A DNA stretch of 64,000 nucleotides from Alkalibacterium putridalgicola (GCF_900109825.1 NZ_FOBL01000010.1:1-64000), one strand, 5' to 3'. Shown: positions 9,477 to 18,974, counted from the first letter of the stretch. Program-made: numbers and translations. Notes: a model not told the origin generated them from the sequence alone.

Positions 9477-10468
9477 CAGTTTCCCTCCTCAGTTAAAATC
9501 TCCAGCTGATCATCCTTTGTCACGTTGATTTGGATCGTCCCATGTGTGTCTGTTCCAAATAACGCAGCGGAACGATCAGTAAATTTCTCTATCGTTTCTT
9601 TGTGAGGATGGCCATAATGATTATCAGGGCCTGCCTGATAGTCAGCCACTCTAGGCTCAACTGCTTCCAGCCACTCTATACTTGTACTGGTGCTTGAGCC
9701 GTGATGCCCTAAAACCATGATATCCGACTGCAGCGAGGCTGGATTATCTAATATCATGCGTTTTTCCACTTGCGCATCCACATCTCCAGAATGCACAAGA
9801 GATGCATCCCCTATTGCGATTCGCGTAACGATCGACTCGTCATTCTGATTCTCTTCTGTTTCATTTAAAAGAGGATGCAGGACCTGAATCGAGAAAGGTC
9901 CCACTTCGGCTTCATCTCCGGCTTTGGGTTCTCTGTATGCTACGTCTGTGTCCAGCATTGCATCCAATACATCACTGTAGGTTTGAGAGGTATGATCCAT
10001 GCCATTCATCCAAACTTCTTCTACTTGAAAATATTCCAGGACGATATCCCCATTACCAATATGATCGGCATCATTGTGAGTGAAAATCATAAGGTCGATC
10101 TTACCCCCTACACCGATCTCATCATTAAGATAATTGATGATCCTAGGCTCGCTGTCATCATATCTTCCGGTATCGATCAGAATAGTTGTTCCGTCATGGG
10201 CCTGCAGCAGTGTCGCTGAACCTTGGCCAACGTCAAAAAAATGCAGTTCAGCTGTATTTCCTTTTATCTCATCGTCAGTAAATGGAATAGGGATGGACCT
10301 TATATACACTTTTATTTCACTTACATAAGTATCGATCCATTGAAAGGATAGGTTACTCCTTTCTGCCCACGATCCCAATAAAAAAGCAACACTAACAAGT
10401 AGTGTTGTCAGCAGAACAGATCGTTTGCCACTTTTCGTTGTTTTTTTTCGTTTAACTTTTCTTTTCAC
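9476..10468 (-). CDS. ComEC-like metallo-beta-lactamase-fold hydrolase, membrane-anchored or secreted
   Basis: A 330-residue protein with a basic N-terminus and one hydrophobic segment at about 18-34, then a metallo-beta-lactamase domain: FFDVGQGSA, the metal motif THNDADHIGN and GHHGSSTSTS. The domain resembles the C-terminal part of the DNA-uptake channel ComEC but lacks the channel. The N-terminal segment predicts an extracellular location; a nuclease or phosphodiesterase role is inferred, not shown. The start is GTG at 10468 with GGAGAG upstream. It overlaps the preceding pseudouridine synthase by 17 bases. Confidence 0.82.
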   Translation of the reverse strand: MKRKVKRKKTTKSGKRSVLLTTLLVSVAFLLGSWAERSNLSFQWIDTYVSEIKVYIRSIPIPFTDDEIKGNTAELHFFDVGQGSATLLQAHDGTTILIDTGRYDDSEPRIINYLNDEIGVGGKIDLMIFTHNDADHIGNGDIVLEYFQVEEVWMNGMDHTSQTYSDVLDAMLDTDVAYREPKAGDEAEVGPFSIQVLHPLLNETEENQNDESIVTRIAIGDASLVHSGDVDAQVEKRMILDNPASLQSDIMVLGHHGSSTSTSIEWLEAVEPRVADYQAGPDNHYGHPHKETIEKFTDRSAALFGTDTHGTIQINVTKDDQLEILTEEGN

Positions 10469-11369
10469 TGCTCACACTCTCCAATTGATTAGATAATCTC
10501 TTTAAATCATCTGGTAAGGGGGATTCCACTGAAAGTTCTTTGCCAGTGAATGGATGGTCAAAAACGACTTTAGCACAATGAAGAGCCTGTCTGTCTATCC
10601 ACTTTTCAGCCGATCCCGGATTATAAAGGGTGTCCCCCAGCAAAGCATGGCCGATATCAGAAAAATGCACTCTGATCTGATGTGTGCGTCCCGTATGCAG
10701 TTGAATTTTAACCAGTGTCGAGTCCCTGTACCTCTTTTTTACCCAGTATTCAGTTTTTGAAGGTTTTCCGGTTTCAACCACTTGTCTTTTTATTATAGAA
10801 TCCTCCATACGACCGATCGGTCTGTCTATGAGGTCCCATCGTTTCTCGAGTTTCCCATTTACAAACGCAACGTATTCCTTGTATAATTCTTTTCCTTTTA
10901 AGAGCTGGTCCAGATAAGAGTGTGCTAAGCCATGTTTGGCAAAAATCATAACTCCTGAAGTATCTTTATCTAATCGTGTAACGATGTGTATCGTTTTATG
11001 ACGATAATCCTTTTTTTCAATATAACCTTTTACCCGGTTAGCCATCGTGTGATTCCTGTAAAGTGATGAGGGTACAGAAGGAACGTTGCTTGGCTTGTCG
11101 ACCAGAAGAAAATGTTCGTCCTCAAACAAGACAACGATTTTCTTGTCTGAGATCTCCAAGTGGTCATTTGCAGGCTCATCCGGCAAGCTAAGAGAAACGA
11201 GATCCCCTTCTGACACCTGTTTTCTGACCCTGCTCAGCTCCTGATTAACTTCCAGACGACCTCCCTGAAACTTGACTTTCGCAAGCAGACGCTTGGAAAT
11301 ACGTTTCGTTTTTAAAAATGATTTTAATGTCATAGGGGACTGACTAGTGACTGTCCATTCGATTTTCAT
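10452..11369 (-). CDS. RluA-family pseudouridine synthase
   Basis: A 305-residue enzyme converting uridine to pseudouridine in RNA. The catalytic aspartate lies in VTRLDKDTSG, the RluA/RluD family signature. The N-terminal region (LLAKVKFQGGRLEVNQ) is an S4-like RNA-binding domain. In B. subtilis the equivalent gene, yjbO, lies in the same order after yjbM (relQ) and yjbN (nadK). The target uridine is not predictable. The start overlaps the end of nadK by 26 bases. Confidence 0.9.
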   Translation of the reverse strand: MKIEWTVTSQSPMTLKSFLKTKRISKRLLAKVKFQGGRLEVNQELSRVRKQVSEGDLVSLSLPDEPANDHLEISDKKIVVLFEDEHFLLVDKPSNVPSVPSSLYRNHTMANRVKGYIEKKDYRHKTIHIVTRLDKDTSGVMIFAKHGLAHSYLDQLLKGKELYKEYVAFVNGKLEKRWDLIDRPIGRMEDSIIKRQVVETGKPSKTEYWVKKRYRDSTLVKIQLHTGRTHQIRVHFSDIGHALLGDTLYNPGSAEKWIDRQALHCAKVVFDHPFTGKELSVESPLPDDLKRLSNQLESVSSEKKS

Positions 11370-12171
11370 TATTCGTTTTAGCTCCTAAAAATGCGTCTTC
11401 CACACGATCCCAGAAATGCGTATGCTGATATTGAGCAAATCGGATACGTTCTTTTGCAATTTGAAAACGTATGTAATCAACATCAGTTTCTGATGAAACT
11501 AACTGATCTATCGTTAAAGTGAATGTGTTCGTATCGATCGGTTTGATTTTTATCCATTCATCCGGTGCTATGATCATCGGCGAACTGAGTGTTCGAAAAA
11601 TGCGATTATTCAAAGACGCGATTTCAGTCAGCTGTAGGGCTTCCAGTCTTGGATGGAGGACTGCTCCACCGATCGATTTATTATAGCCGGTTGAACCTGT
11701 TGGCGTAGAAATACATAAGCCATCACCTCTAAACCGCTCAAAGTGTTCTTCTTTGATATAGACATCTCCAACAAGTGTGCCGTCAGTGATTTTGACGATG
11801 GATTCATTCAATGCCAGAAAATGCTTATTCTTGTGTCTACTTTTATATACGACCTCAACATCCAGAAGCGGATACTGGATGAATTCACCGTTATCGTTTT
11901 CCAGACTGTTGACTAGTTCTTTCAGGTTGTACTGTCTCCAATCGGTATAGAACCCTAAATGTCCTGTGTGCACACCGATGAAACGAACACTGTCCAGTAA
12001 ATGTGCGTAACGGTGAAAAGCGGACAATAACGTCCCGTCTCCGCCAACTGAAATGATGATATCCGGTTTTTGAGTTACGATTTCCAATTCTGATTCATTT
12101 AGCAGTTCTCTAAGCTGCCTTACGACAGGTAATGATTCCTGAGTATTATTCTGTACAATGGCTATTTTCAC
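11344..12171 (-). CDS. nadK: NAD kinase
   Basis: A 275-residue enzyme that phosphorylates NAD to NADP. The GGDGT motif (residues 43-47, catalytic Asp45) and the STPTGSTGYNKSIGG motif of the NAD-binding domain are intact. The start is GTG at 12171, with GGAAGG nine bases upstream. It sits between relQ (25-base gap) and the pseudouridine synthase gene. Confidence 0.95.
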   Translation of the reverse strand: MKIAIVQNNTQESLPVVRQLRELLNESELEIVTQKPDIIISVGGDGTLLSAFHRYAHLLDSVRFIGVHTGHLGFYTDWRQYNLKELVNSLENDNGEFIQYPLLDVEVVYKSRHKNKHFLALNESIVKITDGTLVGDVYIKEEHFERFRGDGLCISTPTGSTGYNKSIGGAVLHPRLEALQLTEIASLNNRIFRTLSSPMIIAPDEWIKIKPIDTNTFTLTIDQLVSSETDVDYIRFQIAKERIRFAQYQHTHFWDRVEDAFLGAKTNNENRMDSH

Positions 12172-12196
12172 GTTGATTTTCCTTCCTTTACGTCAA

Positions 12197-12817
12197 TTAC
12201 TCTTGAGAATAACGGAAGTTTTTTTGGATTTCTTTGATTTCTTCTCTGATCGTAGACATTTCTTCATCTAACTGAAAAGCTGATTCTGCCGCTTTCTGTA
12301 ATCGGGTATTGATTTCTTCAGGAAATTCTCCCTGATATTTATAATTCAGCGAGTGCTCGATGGAAGCCCAGAAGTTCATAGCAAGGGTTCTGATTTGGAT
12401 TTCCACTAAAACCACTTTTACTTCATCGATCAGCTGGACAGGATATTCACATATCAGATGGTAGGAACGATACCCGCTGTCTTTTTTATTGGTGACATAA
12501 TCTTTTTCATAAACAACTGTTAAATCATTCCGGTTCTTCAGCATAGATACGACGTCATGAATATCTTCCACGAACGGGCACATGATCCTTATGCCTGCCA
12601 GATCCTCCATATCAGTCTCCAGTTTATCTAAAGAAATACCTCTTGTTCTTGATTTCATTATAATACTTTTTATCGGTTTCACTCTTCCGGTGACGAATTC
12701 AATCGGCCCGTGTTCTTTCCTCAACTGATACATTCCTCTCAGGCCGCGAAGTTTAACTTTCAGTTCATCCACTGTCTGTCTGTAAGGAAGCAGGAAAAGT
12801 TCCCAATCTCTATTCAT
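12197..12817 (-). CDS. relQ: Small alarmone synthetase RelQ (GTP pyrophosphokinase)
   Basis: A 206-residue single-domain (p)ppGpp synthetase, about the length of B. subtilis RelQ/YjbM. It has the substrate-binding motifs DLAGIRI, KDSGYRSYHL and VEIQIRTLAMNFWASIEH, and lacks the hydrolase and regulatory domains of Rel. It makes the starvation alarmone from ATP and GDP/GTP. A possible extended -10 (TGTTACAAT, minus strand 12863-12871) lies upstream. First gene of relQ-nadK-pseudouridine synthase, divergent from the CYTH gene. Confidence 0.95.
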   Translation of the reverse strand: MNRDWELFLLPYRQTVDELKVKLRGLRGMYQLRKEHGPIEFVTGRVKPIKSIIMKSRTRGISLDKLETDMEDLAGIRIMCPFVEDIHDVVSMLKNRNDLTVVYEKDYVTNKKDSGYRSYHLICEYPVQLIDEVKVVLVEIQIRTLAMNFWASIEHSLNYKYQGEFPEEINTRLQKAAESAFQLDEEMSTIREEIKEIQKNFRYSQE

Positions 12818-12912
12818 ATCCTATACCTTCTTTACTTTAATTTAGTCAATATTATTGATATCATTGTAACATATTTTTAAAAAATACCGTAGCAAGGGGT
12901 TTAATAATCAAT

Positions 12913-13491
12913 ATGAGACAAGAAGTAGAAATCGAGTACAAAAACCTTTTAACTCAGCAGGAATACGATAAACTAAAGACCATTTTTTTTGCTGATGTGT
13001 CCTCTCCTGTTATTCAGGAAAATTATTATTTCGATACGCAAGACGCCAAGTTAAAAGATGCACGTTGCGCACTCCGTATCCGTATAAAAGAAAGCTCAGC
13101 TGAAATGACGCTCAAAACACCTTTTGAAGGACATCACACTGAAACGACCCTGGATATGACTCCAGTAAAAGCCAGGGAACTGATTACAGCCGGATCATTT
13201 TCTCTTCCTGAAGCTATTCACAACGTTCTGGTTCAGGAAGGTATTAAGATCGATCAGGATGTTTTCAAGATTGCCCAGCTTAAAACCGAACGTCTTGAAG
13301 CTGAAAACCCCCATTCCATTATTGTACTCGATAAGAGTTATTACTCGAATCAGATCGATTATGAACTTGAAGTGGAATCCGATTCAAAATCTACGGGTGA
13401 AAAATTGTTTGCTCAGATCCTAAAAGAACATGCTATTCCAAAAAGAGAGACTCAAAATAAAATTGCCCGTGCCTTTAATGCTGCCCACTAG
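12913..13491 (+). CDS. CYTH domain protein (YjbK-like)
   Basis: A 192-residue protein with the CYTH signature ExExK near the N-terminus (Glu6, Glu8, Lys10) and paired basic and acidic residues through the predicted tunnel fold (RIRIKESSAEMTLKTP, YELEVES). CYTH enzymes bind triphosphates with divalent metal; the physiological substrate here is unknown. B. subtilis yjbK also neighbours relQ. ATG start after AAGGGG. Confidence 0.88.
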   Translation: MRQEVEIEYKNLLTQQEYDKLKTIFFADVSSPVIQENYYFDTQDAKLKDARCALRIRIKESSAEMTLKTPFEGHHTETTLDMTPVKARELITAGSFSLPEAIHNVLVQEGIKIDQDVFKIAQLKTERLEAENPHSIIVLDKSYYSNQIDYELEVESDSKSTGEKLFAQILKEHAIPKRETQNKIARAFNAAH

Positions 13492-13769
13492 ATTTCATAC
13501 ATTTATGATGTTTGTGACATTTTAGTCACAATAACAGTCTTTTTTAGGCTGTAATCAAGCAGAACATTACAAAATACCTGATATATTTGTTAGTCTATAT
13601 AATGTAATCAACAAGATTTTACAGCTTACATTAAATAATCGAAACTCTATTACTACTGCCCGAGAATCCGTTTCATTTTAATCTGTTGGGTATCGGAAGT
13701 ATATTAAGCAACCATTAAGAATCACAACTGTTATGACTGACAAAAATACAAATTAGGTGTGTGCTAAAG

Positions 13770-14390
13770 ATGTTTTTTAATAATATGATCGAAGTTTTCT
13801 TATTTGTAAATCCCTTGGGGACAACATGTTATGAAACCGAAAAAATTATAGAGTCATTTTCCAATGAACGAGACGAAAAAGTTAAGGTGCGTTTTATTCC
13901 ATTACTCAATTTCCATACAATAGGTAATATTATGAAAGAAAAAGAGAACCAAACGTTATCCAATCGCAATCAGCTTTACACTGATTCTTTTCATGCCAGC
14001 TTAGCTTTTCAGGCCGCTTCGATGCAGGGCAAGAAAAAAGGCAGAAAATTCCTGATGGCGCTGCAGGATAAAGTCATCAATGAAGGCAAAGATGTTACCA
14101 AAGAATTATTTACTCAGATCGCCGAGTTGATCAAACTGGATCTGGAAATGTTCGAAGAAGATTTCGAATCAGATTTTACAAAAGCAGCATTCAAAAAAGA
14201 TCAGAAACTGGCACAGGAAATGGATATACAAAACGCTCCCTCCTGTGTATTGTATCCTAGTGGCGATGACGAATATGGTTATCGTTTAGATACCGTCATT
14301 ACTAAACAGATACTTCACGGTTTCTCTGATGAAAAGATCCAGCTCAAGAAAACGACGCCAAAGCATCTGTCACTGATTCAGATGGTATAG
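13770..14390 (+). CDS. spxH: SpxH/YjbH-like ClpXP adaptor for Spx
   Basis: A roughly 206-residue DsbA-like thioredoxin-fold protein beginning with a hydrophobic strand and NPLGTTCYETEK. SpxH binds Spx and delivers it to ClpXP. In B. subtilis the matching segment holds a CxxC; here the first cysteine position appears to be glycine, leaving one cysteine. An alternative GTG at 13761 would add three residues; ATG at 13770 is better spaced from AGGTG. Neighbours pepF, coiA, mecA and spx match the Bacillus cluster. The 278 bases upstream hold only weak promoter-like sequence (TATAAT at 13598-13603). Confidence 0.85.
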   Translation: MFFNNMIEVFLFVNPLGTTCYETEKIIESFSNERDEKVKVRFIPLLNFHTIGNIMKEKENQTLSNRNQLYTDSFHASLAFQAASMQGKKKGRKFLMALQDKVINEGKDVTKELFTQIAELIKLDLEMFEEDFESDFTKAAFKKDQKLAQEMDIQNAPSCVLYPSGDDEYGYRLDTVITKQILHGFSDEKIQLKKTTPKHLSLIQMV

Positions 14391-14412
14391 GATCATTGAT
14401 CTAAATATATAA

Positions 14413-14458
14413 AAACAACCCGCCTCAGCTATTGCGATCAGCTCGAGACGGGTTGTTT
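14413..14458. terminator. Bidirectional terminator between spxH and pepF
   Basis: Perfect 10-bp arms (14413-14422 and 14449-14458) extended by an inner imperfect stem. A-runs and T-runs flank both sides. The loop contains GCTATTGCGA, the 10-mer also found in both tandem arrays. Confidence 0.8.
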
Positions 14459-14511
14459 ATTGTGTTCAAAAGATATAAAAGAGAAAACTAACTCATTGAT
14501 GATTTAATGAG

Positions 14512-16323
14512 TTAAATAGAGTCCAGCGCTTTTTCCAGTTCATCCAGTCGTTCTTCAAAGACTTTCATGGCTCTTTCCAGATACTCTCTTTCCGTCATAT
14601 CCACGCCTGCTTTTTTCATTACTTCGATTGGATAGTCACTGCTTCCTGCTTTCAGGTAAGACAGATATTTATCCAATGCCCCTTCTTCTTTGTTAAGGAT
14701 CTTATCAGCCAAAGCTGTCGCGGCACAGAAGCCTGTAGAATATTGATAGACATAGTAGTTATAGTAGAAATGCGGGATACGCGCCCACTCATATTGAATG
14801 GCCTCATCTTTTTCAACAGCATCACCATAATACTTGCTGTTCAGTTCTCTGTAACTTTCGCTCAAATAATCGGCTGTAAGCGGCGTGCCTTTTGCAGCTT
14901 CTTCATGCATAAAATGTTCGAATTCTGCAAACTGTGTCTGACGGAATACCGTTCCTTTAAACCCATCCAGATAATGGTTCAGCACGTAAGCTCTTGCTTT
15001 AGGGTCTTCTGTTGTCTCCAAGAGATAGTCAGTCAGCAGATTTTCATTGGTCGTTGAAGCAATTTCAGCCAGAAAAATCGAGTAGTTCCCATAAACATAA
15101 GGCTGATTTTTTCTCGTGAAGTAGCTGTGGGCACTATGTCCAAGCTCGTGGACGAGTGTATATAGATGATTGAGTGAATCATGCCAGTTTAGCAGGATAT
15201 ATGGATTAGTATCATACATACCTGAAGAATAGGCACCACTGCGCTTCCCTTTATTTTCAACGACATCGATCCAGCGGCTGTTGAAGGCATCGTCGAGTAC
15301 AGCTCTGTATTCAGGACCAAGAACATCCAGTCCCTCAAATGTTTTGTCTCTTGCTTCATCGTATGTGAACTTCAGGCTGGCTTCACCGGTGATTGGTGTA
15401 TATAAGTCATACATATGCAGTTCATCCAGTTCCAGGACCTGTTTTCTCAGATCCATGTATCTGTGCAGCAGCGGCAGATGATCATTAACGACTTCTATCA
15501 GTGTATCATGCACAGCCTCTGGGATGTGATTGTCTGACAAGGCACTTTCTCTTGCAGAATTATAATGATGGACTTTAGCCTGATAATTATGATGCTTGAC
15601 ATTTGCTGAGAGCGTGCTGGCAAATGTATTCTTGAAACTTTCGTAAACCTCGTACATTTTTTCAAAGGCTTCTTTTCTTACTTCTCTGTCCGTGCTTTCC
15701 AGAAGTTCTCCATACATCCCATGAGACAACTGGACCTCTTCCCCGTCTTCTCCTTTGACCATTGGAAATTTCAGATCTGCGTTGTTCAGCACACTGAAGG
15801 TCTGACTGGAAGAGGTCAGGACTTCACTTGCTGCAGCCAGCAGTGCTTCCATTTCTGCTGAAAGAACATGTGCTTTGTTTGCAGTCAGCTGGGTAATATA
15901 ATGTTTATATTGTTTCAGTTCTTCCTGTTCATCAAAATAACCGGATAGCTGTTCTTCAGGCAGTGCGATCAATTCAGGTTCAAACCAGGACGTCGCTTCC
16001 TGAGACAAGGCTGCAAGGTAGCGTGCCCGGTCATTCATCGCCTGATATGTACTATTCGCTGTATCCTGATCATTTTTAAGGTGCGCATAGACATAAAGAG
16101 CGCTTACTTTTCTTGACAGATTCAACATCGCTTCAAGTGCTTCAAGGAAAGTCCCGCTGCCGGAAGCTAATTGACCCTGATAGGCTTTCACTTCTTCTAC
16201 TGATTTTTGAGTCTCATTAAAGTCTTCTTCCCACTTCTCATCGGATTTATAGATGACAGTAAGATCCCAAGTCTGTTCGACTGGTATTTCTTCTCGTAAG
16301 GGTAAAGCTTTTGATTCAGCCAT
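14512..16323 (-). CDS. pepF: Oligoendopeptidase F
   Basis: A 603-residue M3-family zinc metallopeptidase that cleaves short peptides in the cytoplasm. The zinc motif HELGHSAHSYF is near residue 390 and the third ligand is the glutamate of FLAEIAST some 25 residues later. Length matches PepF/YjbG. The gene follows coiA in the same order as in other Bacilli, separated by about 115 bases of AT-rich sequence. The ATG at 16323 is preceded by AGGAGG. Confidence 0.96.
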   Translation of the reverse strand: MAESKALPLREEIPVEQTWDLTVIYKSDEKWEEDFNETQKSVEEVKAYQGQLASGSGTFLEALEAMLNLSRKVSALYVYAHLKNDQDTANSTYQAMNDRARYLAALSQEATSWFEPELIALPEEQLSGYFDEQEELKQYKHYITQLTANKAHVLSAEMEALLAAASEVLTSSSQTFSVLNNADLKFPMVKGEDGEEVQLSHGMYGELLESTDREVRKEAFEKMYEVYESFKNTFASTLSANVKHHNYQAKVHHYNSARESALSDNHIPEAVHDTLIEVVNDHLPLLHRYMDLRKQVLELDELHMYDLYTPITGEASLKFTYDEARDKTFEGLDVLGPEYRAVLDDAFNSRWIDVVENKGKRSGAYSSGMYDTNPYILLNWHDSLNHLYTLVHELGHSAHSYFTRKNQPYVYGNYSIFLAEIASTTNENLLTDYLLETTEDPKARAYVLNHYLDGFKGTVFRQTQFAEFEHFMHEEAAKGTPLTADYLSESYRELNSKYYGDAVEKDEAIQYEWARIPHFYYNYYVYQYSTGFCAATALADKILNKEEGALDKYLSYLKAGSSDYPIEVMKKAGVDMTEREYLERAMKVFEERLDELEKALDSI

Positions 16324-16438
16324 TAAATATCCTCCTAAAATTTTATCAACATATTAATGATAACATAATTTGAAAACGAATAGAATATCTTTTTGTTTGT
16401 TAATCTTTTCGTTATCTTCACTCATTAAATATTCATAG

Positions 16439-17515
16439 TTATAAAATCGTTTCAGTGCGGACCCATTTACGCTCAGCTATTTCATCCAGATAACCTTTGT
16501 TACACAAAAGATCCATGAACTGAAACAATGGCTGGATCAGGACACTGTGCTCTATATCCGGCAAATAATGAAAAATGATTTCTCCCTCGTTCTCCCATTC
16601 TTTTATCTTTCGGCTGAGACCGGCGTCTGTAATGACCTGCGTCGGGTGCAGTTCGTCCAACCACAAAACGAGTATCAGTTTCCATTGATACGATAAGGTC
16701 CTGATGAACCATTCCTTTGATACACTGTAAAATAGTACATCAGGTAAGGTTTTTATATGCATATCATTACAATAGAGAAGTTCAAAAAAACGTCTTGCTC
16801 TTTTATCTTTATAAAATGAAAGTCGGTATAAGTTCTTTTCCTCATTTATTCTGGACTTTACAACAGGAACCCTGTTGTGGTTTGGTTGCTCAACTATTTT
16901 TAACATATAGACGATATCATCATCAAAATCGACTCTGCTTCTCTTAAATGCCTGTCCTGCATTGGAACATCTAATATCTGTAATAACTTCAAGCTGCTGC
17001 TTTTTTTCATTGAGCTGAAACAGAGTGAATGCCCCACTTTTATTCACGAAAAGATAGTCATAGTGACGCGTGGAAAGTGTATTATTCACTTTTAATTTTT
17101 CCCCAAGTATCCAGATCACTTTTATATTATTCTGTACATACCCAGCTGTCCTGCTTCTGATTTTTTCTATTGAGATAGGACTGCACTGGTACTCGACCGC
17201 CACAGAAACGCCGTTATATTGAATCAGCAGATCTGGTCTCTGATTCAATACAGGTAGATAGGCTTCCAGCTCAACTGTGATTTCTTCCTTTTTAAACCAG
17301 TGATACAGAAGTAATTTCCCCTCAATGTGTGCTGCTGTCTCACCTTCCGAGAACATCTGGCAGCGACTGTTGTTTTTATGAGCAAAATGAGCCTGATAGA
17401 TTTCACCTTTTTTGAATATCACTTCTTCCCGGCATCCCGGGCAGTAGCATTGACTCTCTCTGGTGTACTCGTTCGCTGTTACTAAATTATGCTGCTTATC
17501 CACTGCTGTAAACAT
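16439..17515 (-). CDS. coiA: Competence protein CoiA-like nuclease
   Basis: A 358-residue protein with an N-terminal zinc-binding cysteine cluster (QCYCPGC, residues 22-28), a histidine pair (AHFAH) and a restriction-like nuclease core (RPDLLIQ ... VAVEYQCS) around residues 93-115. CoiA is required after DNA uptake during natural transformation in streptococci. It lies between mecA and pepF as in Bacillus. Start ATG with AAGGGA upstream. Confidence 0.88.
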   Translation of the reverse strand: MFTAVDKQHNLVTANEYTRESQCYCPGCREEVIFKKGEIYQAHFAHKNNSRCQMFSEGETAAHIEGKLLLYHWFKKEEITVELEAYLPVLNQRPDLLIQYNGVSVAVEYQCSPISIEKIRSRTAGYVQNNIKVIWILGEKLKVNNTLSTRHYDYLFVNKSGAFTLFQLNEKKQQLEVITDIRCSNAGQAFKRSRVDFDDDIVYMLKIVEQPNHNRVPVVKSRINEEKNLYRLSFYKDKRARRFFELLYCNDMHIKTLPDVLFYSVSKEWFIRTLSYQWKLILVLWLDELHPTQVITDAGLSRKIKEWENEGEIIFHYLPDIEHSVLIQPLFQFMDLLCNKGYLDEIAERKWVRTETIL

Positions 17516-17585
17516 GCTATCCCTTCTTCACATTTTATTATCTTCACTTATTAATATTTACTGTTTATTTATTTTTTAACGAAAA

Positions 17586-17618
17586 AAGATCCCGCAGAAA
17601 TAAATTCTGCAGGATCTT
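17586..17618 (-). terminator. Terminator of mecA
   Basis: 14-bp arms with a single G-T pair (17586-17599, 17605-17618), followed on the minus strand by a T-run. It separates mecA from coiA. Confidence 0.85.
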
Positions 17619-17632
17619 CATTGATTTTCAGT

Positions 17633-18274
17633 TTATTTGAAGTAATAGCGTGTCAATTCCAGTGCGTTTGTTTCCATTATTTTTTCAGCATATTCATTTA
17701 ATACTTCAGGTGTTGTTTTGGTCTTGTTTCCATACTCAAGAGCAACTGCCAGTTCTTCATCACTTGTCTTTTCGACCATTTCTTCGACAAAGAATGTTAT
17801 GTGGAGGTAATACTTGTTTTTATAGCTGTAAAGAGTCGACATCCCGCTTTCCAAATACAGAGATTTAGATAAAGCTATCAGTTGTTCAAAACTCTCTAAA
17901 GCAACCACTACTTCTTTGGTCGGGTTATTACCTTTAGTGTATTCATCAATTTCATCTAGTGTTTCCTCATTCTGATTAGCGTTCTTATTTAACTGGTCCT
18001 TCAGCGTGTCCAAAGAATTAATTTCCTCTTTAAAATTGGTCCCTTTACTGATAAATAATTCTAACCCATTATTATTCGGCATGACTTGAAAAGTGACTGC
18101 TTCAGATTCCTGAAATTCTTCATCGATATCCACTTCTTCTAATATACTATAAAAGAATTTTTCGATCTGTTTCTGATTTCCCAGCAGATCAAGAAAAGTG
18201 ATACCACGTTCTTCTAAATCAGTATTTTCAATGACTACACGAATCGTATCATCGTTGATATGTTCAATTTCCAT
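17633..18274 (-). CDS. mecA: Adaptor protein MecA
   Basis: A 213-residue adaptor that links substrates (ComK/ComX-type competence regulators) to the ClpC ATPase. The N-terminal substrate-binding region is MEIEHINDDTIRV, then an acidic linker, then the C-terminal Clp-binding domain (VVALESFEQLI ... ALEYG). The ATG at 18274 was chosen over an in-frame ATG at 18376: the longer form would add 34 non-conserved residues and begin at the promoter. GAGGTG lies upstream of the chosen start. Confidence 0.95.
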   Translation of the reverse strand: MEIEHINDDTIRVVIENTDLEERGITFLDLLGNQKQIEKFFYSILEEVDIDEEFQESEAVTFQVMPNNNGLELFISKGTNFKEEINSLDTLKDQLNKNANQNEETLDEIDEYTKGNNPTKEVVVALESFEQLIALSKSLYLESGMSTLYSYKNKYYLHITFFVEEMVEKTSDEELAVALEYGNKTKTTPEVLNEYAEKIMETNALELTRYYFK

Positions 18275-18367
18275 TATTCCACACCTCACATTTCCTTGGA
18301 ATAAACGTCCCTGTGGGATAAATTTTCTTGTCTGGTAATGTACAGTCGAAAAGACTGCACTCCAATT

Positions 18368-18396
18368 ATTATACAAAAGGTACAGTTTAAATACAA
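18368..18396 (-). promoter_or_regulatory. Promoter of mecA
   Basis: On the minus strand TTGTAT (18391-18396), 17 bases, then TATAAT (18368-18373). The leader contains a small hairpin (18340-18347 with 18353-18360, one G-T pair) of unknown role. Confidence 0.75.
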
Positions 18397-18436
18397 GTCA
18401 CAACTTTCGTAATTGTCATAGCTTTCTCATTTTTAT

Positions 18437-18471
18437 AAAAAGAATCGGCAATTGATTTGCCGATTCTTTTT
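18437..18471 (-). terminator. Terminator of spx
   Basis: Fifteen-base arms (18437-18451, 18457-18471) with GC-rich core GAATCGGCAA and a U-run on the minus strand, six bases after the spx stop codon. Confidence 0.88.
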
Positions 18472-18476
18472 TATAT

Positions 18477-18884
18477 TCAGCTTTGTTTTAGTGCTACCAA
18501 CTGCTGTGCTTTTTGAAGTTCTATTTCTCTGATTGCTCGAGGCACGAATTGGCGGATCTCATCTTCGTTATAACCGATCTGTAATCTTCTGTCATCGAGG
18601 ATTATCGGTCTTCTGATCAAAGTCGGGTTTTCCTGGATCAGAACAAACAATTCTTTCATTGAAAGTTCGTCTATATCGATGTTCAGATCTTTAAACGCTT
18701 TTGAACGTGTAGATATGATATCTTCCGTCCCATCCTCAGTTAAACGCATGATTGCTTTGATTTCATTGATTTCGAGTGGTGTGTGGGCCATGTTTTTCTC
18801 TGTGTAAGGGATATCGTACTCCTCTAACCAGGCCTTTGCTTTTCGACAAGATGTGCAGCTGGGTGTTGTAAATAATGTAACCAT
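18477..18884 (-). CDS. spx: Transcriptional regulator Spx
   Basis: A 135-residue ArsC-like protein that binds the RNA polymerase alpha C-terminal domain and redirects transcription during thiol stress. The redox switch CTSC is intact (Cys10, Cys13), and the conserved RRPIIL segment is present. Its turnover by ClpXP uses SpxH, encoded about 4 kb away. Flanked by its own promoter and terminator, so monocistronic. Confidence 0.95.
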   Translation of the reverse strand: MVTLFTTPSCTSCRKAKAWLEEYDIPYTEKNMAHTPLEINEIKAIMRLTEDGTEDIISTRSKAFKDLNIDIDELSMKELFVLIQENPTLIRRPIILDDRRLQIGYNEDEIRQFVPRAIREIELQKAQQLVALKQS

Positions 18885-18945
18885 TATGTATTTCTCCCTT
18901 CGCTTGTTTGATTAATAGTTTCTAATGAATCTGTCTACAGTTATA

Positions 18946-18974
18946 ATAGTAGCTTAAATGTGACAAAATGTAAA
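18946..18974 (-). promoter_or_regulatory. Probable promoter of spx
   Basis: On the minus strand TTTACA (18969-18974), 17 bases, TACTAT (18946-18951). The rest of the 292-base interval up to 19176 is AT-rich and holds only the lplA terminator. Confidence 0.55.

Noticed and set aside
13520-13537. TGTGAC-N6-GTCACA palindrome as a CRP/FNR-type site upstream of spxH
   Set aside because: The TGTGA/TCACA half-sites are eight bases apart instead of six, and no clear promoter is positioned next to it.
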